Assembly: GCA_034190875.2 (NCBI GenBank)
Contig: CM067346.1
Location: 10,191,102 to 10,255,101, forward strand
Source of the DNA: Urechis unicinctus
Taxonomy: Eukaryota; Annelida; Polychaeta; Xenopneusta; Urechidae
DNA length: 64,000 bases
Reading direction: 5' to 3'
The position numbers were made by a program, and so were the translations under genes. Shown in pieces: positions 53,989-64,000 of this stretch; within the stretch, counting starts at the first letter, position 1, and every line of letters begins with the position of its first letter. The notes beneath the pieces were generated by a model. It was not told the origin of the DNA and made no database searches. It was given only the letters and a program-made list of their open reading frames with translations.

Positions 53989-54294
53989 AAAGTCTCATGG
54001 TTATATAATGTGACTAAAACGTAATGATTATTGATGAAGATAGTATGTTGAAGCCTTTAATGATGTAGTGGGTTGAGAATAAAGTGATTGAGGTTGGTCG
54101 CCAATGACGATAAATGACTCATGTGATTACCACATAGCTGTGAATGTTGGCAATAAATCATATTATTACCATGTTCGATGTATGAGGGTGTTGCATGTGT
54201 GTTGCGAATCCAACCACGAATTAACCAAAGCCAGGAGTGGATATGATGTCCCACAAACGTTAACGACCTAATATGCATACATATTATACTGTCA
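53989..54294 (+). repeat. Single distal counterpart of the 369 bp tandem unit
   Basis: Only one unit is present. It lacks about 58 bases (between CCATGTT and CGATGTATGAGGG) found in both proximal units, as well as a few short stretches. Confidence 0.9.
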
Positions 54295-54712
54295 ATATAA
54301 TACACCTTTGTACATTTCCGCTAAAGAGCAAGTAAAAATTATCAAAGCCGATGCCTTCAAACACATTTAACTGATTCACCCGAATGCAGGAAAATTAGGA
54401 CCAGAGTATAAGTAAAGAACGACAATATTAACTGTATCTGTTACATACGGATGAGTTTGATAATTCCGAACAAACAACCGACTTTGCATACTCCAATTAA
54501 GTCCTCTGAAAAACCATTCATATTTATCTTATTACTGTTGACAGAAAAAATGGTTTCGCCGAAAATGTTTTATTTCCATGGTTGAATTCGTCATCGCAAT
54601 ATAATTGCTCAGTTAAAACAAAGAGATTCACTTACAAAAGTGGGAAGATGCGGGAAGTAGCAGACGTTTGACAGCCTTTTCTGTCATATATGTAATTCTC
54701 AATGGATGTAGT

Positions 54713-55481
54713 GAATTATTCGGAGTCGCGGAAGCTTCGACCAGTCAGATACCTCCAAGTCTGTAACAGACGCCAACTTCGAGACGTCGGATCAACAATC
54801 CCATGTGCTTTTGTTGATTTCATAGTATCGCCGCCCAATGACGGCGCACTAGGTTATGTATAGCAAAGCTATAAACTTAATATTCGAGATCTTCAGTTGT
54901 CCTTCGCAAGCCAACAAATGGTACAGTCTACCGCCGGCCAGTTCCCTCGCCCCAGAAGATCGTTGGCATTCTAATATCACAATCTACAGCGTGGACATCA
55001 AAGATCGAGAATAGTAAACGGCACAGACGCTGCGAGAGACGATCTGTTTCAGATCGCAATTTACCAAGTTGATTTTTATTTCATATTGTAGCTGTTGTTT
55101 TCGGTATTTTTGAGCCTGTGTCCGACGTGTTTCGGCAGCGGAAAGGCTCTGGGAAACGACATCAGCCCAGTATTACCATGTGCTTTTGTTTATATAAGGG
55201 TGGCGCCAACTAACGCTTGCAGTGTATCACAATTACCGAAACGATCACCACAGAGCCATGCAAAGTGAAGCTATACATTTTTTGGTCAAAAGTCTATTAA
55301 TTGTCCGAATGCGAAATCCTTGGGTGTAAACTTTCCGCTATTACTCCATAACGATGACACTCATTCCCGTAGATATGCAACTTATCCACTGCAGAACACG
55401 ACAATCATTGCGCTCGTACATACAGATCACTTCATCTAACAGCATGAACACTACATAAAGCAGACAAAATAACCGAGACGT
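54713..55481. other. Distal-only, CpG-richer segment
   Basis: Replaces 34,716-36,404 of the proximal block. It has many CG dinucleotides and an internal direct repeat: CCATGTGCTTTTGTT at 54,801-54,815 and 55,176-55,190, each preceded by a GAC-x-TC word. A TATATAA follows the second. No open frame of note. Confidence 0.65.
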
Positions 55482-55710
55482 CTTTCACTTTATACGCATC
55501 GCCTCATCGTTCGCTCCTCATGAGACAGGAAGCGATGTTGGTTATTCGAGTTGTGATATGGAAAACTCAATGATTAGATATATATATAAAGCCCTTACAC
55601 ATTTATGCTTTATTTGGCGTACACGTAGTAATAACTTGAGGACAGTAAGTCATCCATGAAGCAATGCATTATGTTAATAAAACTAGAATTATCTACAGCT
55701 CTTATATAAC

Positions 55711-56005
55711 TGTATTGTCATCCAGCGACCATGATTCTGTTACAGACGTCTATCACATGTCCATTAACGGCTTATCTGCTCCCGCTCCAATCGCTCTCCG
55801 GGTTTTAACAAAGGGTTGCATACCTTACACGCTGCATGATCTACTCAATGAGCTAACACATGCGCTTATAGAATAACACTGCAATCCATTTGCGCAAATG
55901 GACCGAATGTAAAAGCAAGCATTATCTTGCATTACGTTAATTACATTGTATTACGCTTGGTCGTGAAGGATAAACTGAATCAAAGACATTATCATCCTGC
56001 AACAT
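55711..56005 (+). repeat. Interspersed repeat family 1, copy 3 of 3
   Basis: Matches 36,831-37,123 closely and 9,063-9,352 more distantly. Confidence 0.9.
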
Positions 56006-56280
56006 ATACCACGCATGTGGGGAAGCTGGAAACTGACGATGGATTTCAGTCCATTGGATACGGGAATGGGCATCAGGCTTATCTATACGGATGCCAGTAA
56101 CTGACGATTATATAGCGTTGGGAACAGGTCTATATTGTATTGACCTGGTTAATGGAAACTTTCAGGACTCTGTTGGTAGTTGTTTATGTTTGAGTGAACA
56201 AAGAGCAAAACGCTGGAATATTGATTTAATCGGACGTAATGTTTGAAACCAATATTACGCACTTAATAACATGTGGGGGT

Positions 56281-56282
<2 letters not shown>

Positions 56283-56334
<52 letters not shown>
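56283..56334. repeat. (AT)26 microsatellite, distal block only
   Basis: Fifty-two uninterrupted bases. The proximal block has only GCATGTATACC at the matching place (about 37,350), flanked by the same GGGTC and CATAATSCACA words. Confidence 0.97.
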
Positions 56335-56336
<2 letters not shown>

Positions 56337-57253
56337 GAGCCATAATGCACAGCAGAGGTGGGATATTCGTTGGCGATTGGTTTAATTGTTGCTCCCAAGG
56401 CGAATCATTGTACACCTAAGAACAACGGTACACTGCGAGTGTCGGAATACAATGTGATGCCTAGTGTATTGTTAATCTTAACACGAAGTTCAATATCTGT
56501 CATATGTATCATTATTGACTCGTGCTAAGCACACAAGCCAATGTAGTATATTGCTTGAGTAGAATTAATTACAATTAAATATATTTTGTACTGCCATACG
56601 CAGCAGTTATAACTTCATTAGCCTACCCTAATATAAAGACTAAGCCGAGCTTTGTAGCTTAAAAGAGTGCTTTAGTAATATGTTACTCTGATAGCTAGCG
56701 TCAACCAATGCATACGGTCATTCAGTTCCCAGCCAGCCTAACACAAAATGATCTACAAACGTAACGGTTATGTCACAGTTTCCTTTCGAAATATTCACAC
56801 ATCCCTTCAATGGTGTTTTTGACGATACGTGCCATTGGTATAAGTCATAGATGTTATAACATATGTGCGTACGCATTTATGTGGAGACATCTAGAATGAT
56901 TATTTACGTGATGTTCAATAATGTCTATTTTTCAGTTCATAATATTTGCGTCGGTTGCCGGTAAAAGGAATTTGATGAGCAAGGTGACATCTATTAAATG
57001 TTTTGATTAAAAGGTATGTGCGTGATTAGCATTGCATGTGAGTGGTATCCTCATGGCTGAATCATCTTCAAGCATCAACGTTAACATTGTAGGTGCCTCA
57101 ATTCCTCATATTACGCATAATCATCCGCAGGGGAAAAACGTAATCCTTCCACAAGGTGTCATGAACAGTGCTCTTAATTTTGCATTATACTCACACAATA
57201 AGAGGCTTTTGATTCATAGAAGCAGCATTTTCTATGAAACTCGGCGCAGCTGC

Positions 57254-57296
57254 AGCCGGCACAAGCTGCTTAGAGGTGACTTTCGGTACTAAGACG
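57254..57296 (+). repeat. Shared tail motif, distal block
   Basis: Same CAAGCTGCTTAGAGGTGACT then TTCGGT sequence as at 38,250-38,292, again about 100 bases before a microsatellite. Confidence 0.7.
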
Positions 57297-57365
57297 CCGT
57301 GATATAAGACCAACTTTATAGCTATATATTAAAATATGCATATTGATAACACAAATATACATTGA

Positions 57366-57611
<246 letters not shown>

Positions 57612-60395
57612 GGGATATTGGAGTATGGAATGATGGGCCATATTTATTTTTTAAATTCTATCGCTTTTACATATATAGTAATCTAAAAAAGGTGGGACCT
57701 CTTGTCGCCTCTTATGGCCGAATATCTAGTACAGTGCACATCGCGTCACATACAGAAATGTCCATCTCTAGAATAGACCTGTTTAATGACTGTTTATTTG
57801 TCAATGAACCACCCGGGCTATAACCATAGAACAGATTGGTATCAAATTGATATCAAGAAGCTGGCTCATACCTTGACCAGAAGCCATGATTATCTCACTG
57901 TTGTTTCTTCTTATTTGACGAATGCAATAATAAATTAGCTCGGAAAGGAGGGATTACAGAAACACGACAAGACCATATACTTAGTAATACTCTATCAAAG
58001 GCATGAAAAGTTTTCTTCAAAGGCTACAATAATATAAAAATAATTGACTTAAATACAAATAACACGATATAAAATGGATGTAATCAGACATTGAAAGTAA
58101 CGCTGCTCAGAGGAATAAAATGTTTACTGAATCCCCACACCCGACCCTTCATTAGCCTGAACTTTTACATTAAGGTACTTATTGAATATTCACTAATTCC
58201 ATACTGGTGCGGAACCAATAAGTAAAACGAATGATGCGATTTATCATATGTCGTGCTGAGCTCAACAATCACAAAATGTGCATTCGCCAAGTTATCTTTG
58301 TCAGTCGCGTTTGTGGCTATGTATGTATGTTTGTTTGTTGGTTTAAAATTATTTTGGCACGCCATACAGGTCGCAATTTTCAATATTTTCCCAATTGTTT
58401 TTGTAAATTTGTCGGTACCAATGATGCACAGAACCCAGTGGTTTTGTTCTAATCTTGACCAACAGTTTCCCCAAGTTCCCCAGGTATCGGTCCAAATGTA
58501 TTATTTTATCACATTTTATCAATCGCTTATGAAATCGACTATATGCAATCGATGGTCATAAAAATTGCGTCAAATGTTGTAAAGGGCAGCATCTAACGAA
58601 TGGTATGTTTTATTGGATGTCGATGACGTGATTTCTGTTACGAGCAAAAAATGTAATTCAGCAGTGCAATTGGAAGTTAACACGTCGTTTTTCGTTGTTA
58701 ATAGTCGTATTGTAATAATGTTTTCACTCGATGATAGCCCATGCCATTACAAACTTACACCTAAAACATACAATTTTATACCCTTAATAATTTTCTCACA
58801 AGTCCAAAAATCCCCTCAAAATTGCATTAACACCCCGATACGTTTATTAATATTGAGTCGATTGTGAAAATGTTTCCATGAATTTCTAAGAAACTGTACT
58901 TGTAACATTTCGTTGGCCGCATGTCAGCACGAATTATGCCCAGTTTTCTCATGAATCGCAGGTACCCACTCAGCCCCAGTAGCTGAAACTACGCAATGCT
59001 TACCTGAAAATTGGGGATTGTATTCTTCAAGATACAACTGCCCTGCAAACAAGATATCCTCGAGTAACGCCTTATTATCACCTAGCATGTTGTATAAACC
59101 GAATGTACAGCAGCGCAATTACTGCATGGAAGTGGGAGGGGGGAACTAAGGCAACATAATTTTGGTGTTGAAAAATGAATAAACTATTTCATTTATTAGC
59201 TGGTATAATATAGTATAGAAACATATGTTGTTGCTTGACCTGTATCTCGGTTTTTATACTGCTTTAGCGTGCGCATTGTATATCTCTTCCTTTAACCCAA
59301 ACAATCAACATTTTCCTCTGTCTTAGAGAATATAAAACTAACATCTGGGGACAACAATATGAGAGCCCGAGTGGCCCCAACGTATACACCCAGTCCCTGC
59401 AGCCACCAGAAATAGACTGCCGTTAGTCGTCCAGTTTGCTCCTCTGCCGCAAAACACGACAGCGCAGTTGTTGACGCATTGGAATTCACACTCCACTTAT
59501 TCTTATCAGGTGTTTATTGTAATCTAAATAGCCATCGCTTTCTTGTGATCCCGCTGGGGCATTATTGTTATTGCGGCTCTGCGTGTGCCTTTCATTGCGA
59601 TTGTTCTAGTCAGACTAAAAATACAGTATTCGTTCCATTTATTTGTTTGCATGACATATCAATATGCAAATATCATCTGACAGCCTGCTGTTTTCCACAC
59701 TTTGCATACAGTGTGCCGCATAAACAAATGCTGATTATTCATGATTTCCACAGGCGCGTTCTATTCCCTTGATAATGTTCTTTGCGGATGGAAAGCAATG
59801 AACAGTTTTTGTGGGATTCTTTTCACCAGAAGCGATCTCAAGCCATTACAGAATATTTACAACGACTGTTCGCATATCTTTGTGGGACGAAAAATCACCA
59901 CACACGTATCTGAGCGAATTCAGTTGGTAGCGATAAATGATATGTATACATTAAAAGCACTCGACTTGCAGTAGAAAAGAAACAAGTCTATAAAAAGTCC
60001 ACGTAACGTATTAACCTCATTGCAAAGAACGGTGTAGTATTATTGCAACTTAGGGCGATCATTCTGTGCTGTACCACTGGAAGATGTAAGTAATGCAAAA
60101 TAGACACAATCACAATCGAGTGTCAATATCATCGTAACTTATTCTTCAGTAAAACAGAATTATTCGGATACACACGCAACCCACTACTTGCAGGATTTGT
60201 CGGGAGGATCTGATATGATCTTGACCCATTTCTCACACCTAGAAGCTTTTGTATCAGATTAGGGTGTAACATATTGGATTATTTTGCCGATAAATGAACA
60301 ATTGTCAAATGCAGGAGGAAGCACAACATTAAGAAGAAAGCGCCGGCTAGCAAGATTACCTTGTGGTACATTACGTTTTGACAAAGGAACATAAC

Positions 60396-60397
<2 letters not shown>

Positions 60398-60436
<39 letters not shown>

Positions 60437-60773
60437 TATATAGAGAGAGATATAGAGAGATAGATATAGATAGATATATATAGATATAGATATATTATAT
60501 AGATATATATATAGATGATCTATATATATCTCTCTATATATATATAATATATATCTATATATATAGATGTATCTATCTCTATATATACCTATCTCTATAG
60601 ACATCTATAAAAATACATATATATACATATATAAATATATGAAATATAAATATGTATATATATATATACATATATATATCTATTTTATATATATGTACAT
60701 ATATAAACATATTATATATATATAAATATATTTATATATATATGTATATTTATATACATATGTATATATTTAA
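60398..60773. repeat. AT/GATA compound microsatellite, distal block
   Basis: (AT)n, then GATATAGA- and TCTATCTA-like variants, partly palindromic around 60,515-60,525. Starts after ACATAACCC, as in the proximal copy. Confidence 0.96.
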
Positions 60774-63700
60774 AGACGCCCTTCGTTTGCTGCCTGTATG
60801 TCCTGTGACGATGGAACACCTGGTTACCGTGCATGATCTCATCACATTTGTTCTTCAATGGAAATGTATCTTCTTGGGGAGCACATATTACAAGAGCCAG
60901 CTAGAATATCGTCTGATGCTGATTGAATTTGGCCGATGGTAATGCGAATGATAAATGAATAAAAGGCTCGTTTTATTCAATCATGCTGGGCATGGATTCA
61001 CATGCGTTCAGTTACCTGATAAATATGATATTGCACTGTAACACAATACATTACGCCGCGCAGTCCTATTTCACCATCTCAATATATAATTATTATTATA
61101 TAGTGCTTAGCAAAGTGAATCATGTTTGCCCAACAAAACAACCAGTTCAAAGACACGTAAACTGCTTTGCAAAATGTACAGCACCTCGCTACGTATAGAC
61201 GTTCATCCTCGTTCAGGTTACAAAGTGACATGAATTCCTTCAGTGTTTTACTGATTACATTTGCCCGACAATTGATCTATGCAAACGATAGCAAGCAAAC
61301 ACTATGTATTTGCAAATATGACGCATTTGCAATAAAAGAGGATAAATCGGTTGGCACAAAGCAGCCCTAGGACGAAACAGCGAGAACTCGGGATTACCAA
61401 TTGGTTGGGTCAGAATGTGCTTCAGAGTGTCAGAGCCATCTTTTTGTAAATCGTTTACATTGCGTGTATGAATCATTTGAAAAAGAGCAAAAGAAATACC
61501 GCTACTCTAGCATTGGCAGATTACTTTAGTCATACAACTTTGTTCGGATATGACCAAAGTAAACACAACAGGATTATCACATCTGCATTTTATGTGAATT
61601 AACAAATCAATGCATATCGAAGCTGCATTTCCCCGTATGCTGATTGCATTTTAACAGTTTGCCCACATATTACTTTCGGGAAATGAGCGCCGAGTGATGT
61701 TTTTTTAGCTTTCTCATTAGTTTATGCCAAGGCTGGTGTGATTTGGAAGAAAACTTGTGAATCAATGCCTTTGACCGATTGTGCCATATGTTATAACAAA
61801 AAGTACACATTCCAAAAGGGAGCAACAAGCTATATGCAGCAGACATCTGTAGTGTGAGTTAATCGCAATGGTTCTTGGTAGCTTTAGAATCAGCTACATC
61901 AAAGACATACCAGTTATGCTACCTCAGGGCACATAACAATAAGCCCAAAGCTCCAGAGGTAAGTTCATAAAAGCTGATGCTGAATGGATCAGACATTGAA
62001 TAATGCACATGATGAATGGGTTATGTTCTTCAGTTATTTTGAGTGCAGGTACAGAACGTGATATTAACACAAAAAAGCTCGTGGTTCTATTCGACTTGTC
62101 AACGCAATGGAACGTCGGGCTTAGAGATACCATATGGATATGTCCAGAGGATAGTTTGTTTTTAGTTCAGTATACTTCTAGTGAACTAGAACACTTGAAG
62201 TTACAATGAGTAGTCGCACAAAAACTACATTGTGATTGACCCTGCAAGTGAACGGGAACATCCCTGTGTTACTGCGATCGGACATAGAGATTGAATTTAT
62301 CCCGGGAGGTATATAACTTACTTTGTAAGAACAGACAATTAAATAAATATTACCACTGAAGTAAATAAGCCGCTTACATATGAAACTATCATAGGCTGTT
62401 GCAATGGCCATAAACGTCATGTACAATCTGCAGAAATTGCTTTCTTGCATGCAACCAGTATATAGTATTGCCAAGCAGCTATATAGTGGTCAAAGACGTT
62501 GCAAGTAACTCCATACACAATATTTAATGATCATTCAAAAATAATTTCGTATTAGCACGTAGTCATTTAATAGGCCAAAAACACCCAACGGGGCCCAAGC
62601 GCTAAAAATTCACCCATAAGGTACTACTCGGAAGAATGTACGAAGCCATCTTCCCGATGCCATTTTGTCTCACTGCCAATGCATTTCATCATATATCATA
62701 ATGCAGTTGCCTTGTGACCCGTGAAACATTTGCCTGCACCCTAAATGACAAGTGAGAGCATGTTTCATGGTCGGCTGTGCTTGGAATTATAAAATATCAT
62801 TGATGTGAACCCTCTATTCCAGGAAGCATCTGTTAGTTATACCAAACATCTTAATTCATGAGCTTACACATGCGCATTGCAAAATTCAAAAATTAACACA
62901 ACGAGCTCTTGTATGTATGGTTATGCAATCAAACTAATTCATTGAATATTTGATGCGCTCTGCTATGTGTACAATTGAATTTACGAATATTGTAGTTCCA
63001 TTGACTTATCAATATAGCAATATACACTCAGGGATTGAACGACACATTAAATATCCTGGCTGATTAATAGTTACGCACCATGACGTCGTATTTGTTAAAT
63101 AGATATTTATAGTACGATTTCAGCAGCAATCATTATAAGGACCCTAAAATACAACAAATATTTGTTTCCGATGGATTATCCGAATCAACATATATGTTGC
63201 GCGATGCCACTTATTGGAAAATGTCGAGTGTTAATCATCTTCTGTTGAAGTAAAGTTGATATAGCAAGTAGTATATAATGAACAACAATCAATTTAATGT
63301 GCACACACCAATTTCATTGCATTGACCCATGGACTACTGTAATAACACTAAACTGTCATTGTAATACACATCGGTGGGAAGAATCCCATTCTAACTGCTG
63401 ACATTAATGATGTTGGATGCTAATATATGCTAAGCAACGTCTGGAAGTCTTATCCCTGAACAGTTCAGTGCAAACGCAATTTCCTTAATAGGGATTTACC
63501 AGCATAGTATTGAGAAGAGTTGATAGGTTAGCGAGAGCTCCCAGAAACTCATTAATGAAATTCGGACACTGCCACAAGGCATATTTTATCATATATTGAT
63601 ATCCATAAATGGCGACGCCATTATGTTCTGATATGATAGTTATGTTCAAAATCGGGTAAACATGTGTGTAACAGAGTATGGAAATTTCAAATCCAAACGA

Positions 63701-64000
63701 ATGAAGCATGTTGTCGCATTTAACTATGAAACGTATTTTCGACACAAATAGGAATAAGATTTGGTCGATTGCTGATAATTATCTCCTCAAGCGCGGAGCA
63801 AGGTCTTTAACATACGTCATTTTGCATTGGTTAGCTTTATTTGTACCACGTTCATGTGGTATGTAGGGGTGGGTTTTTGTAGCATAATTCCACCTCAACA
63901 ACCTTGTAGCGGCTCATATTCAATCCTGTAATATTTATGTTATTTCAGTTCAAATTTTGCATATTTTTACTCCCTCGTACGCCGAAGCATGTATTTGTGT

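Noticed and set aside
55140..55260. Possible LTR-retrotransposon end: TATATAA followed by TGGCGCCAAC, which recalls a tRNA-Lys primer-binding site
   Set aside because: No LTR ending in CA precedes it, no matching LTR or polypurine tract was found, and the match to the primer site is only about 10 bases.

Overview
The window looks like non-coding DNA from a eukaryote, most likely an invertebrate animal. It is AT-rich, has no long intact reading frame or operon-like packing, carries many (AT)n and (TG)n tracts of 50-570 bases, and is full of decayed mobile-element pieces. The strongest taxonomic hint is a decayed non-LTR retrotransposon with a zinc knuckle and a restriction-like endonuclease (R2/R4/NeSL group). 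That group occurs across many animal phyla, so I cannot name the organism. I found no intact gene of confident function.

Layout. 0-2.6 kb: nothing recognisable. 2.6-4.2 kb: a GC-richer island holding the broken retrotransposon (basic linker, start of the reverse transcriptase, CCHC knuckle, PD-x14-E endonuclease; RT core deleted). 5.9-7.8 kb: an (AT)n tract, then a patchwork of local duplications with many small indels, one holding a FLYWCH-like fragment. 9.06 kb: first of three copies of a ~290 bp repeat. 11.0-12.1 kb: a ~610 bp repeat (second copy at 31.8 kb), then a fragment of a second LINE (the linker before its RT, ending in F-W-K-E-V) cut off by an (AT)n tract. 12.36-12.84 kb: a GC-rich block with two minus-strand tRNA-like A/B box pairs, probably SINE-derived. 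13-31.8 kb: almost featureless, apart from a tandemly duplicated AT-rich unit at 22.67-23.31 kb. 32.5-33.2 kb: a long AT satellite followed by a possible 126 bp pogo-like MITE.

33.5-64.0 kb is dominated by a direct segmental duplication. A proximal copy (about 33,478-46,945) matches a distal copy (about 53,907 to the right edge, where the window cuts it). The copies differ by substitutions and by many insertions, deletions and replacements, so they can be used as each other's outgroup: they order a 369 bp tandem duplication, date the birth of a microsatellite, and show that most anonymous reading frames there are not under protein constraint. Two ~170 bp patches are unusually similar. A segment found only in the proximal copy (44.47-44.75 kb) has a CRE palindrome, a 7 bp inverted repeat and a 48-codon acidic reading frame with a splice-donor-like sequence; it may be the first exon of a gene or mobile element.

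The genes do not work together as a system. The main story is repeat turnover: old elements, microsatellites growing at repeat edges, and a duplicated block being remodelled by indels.
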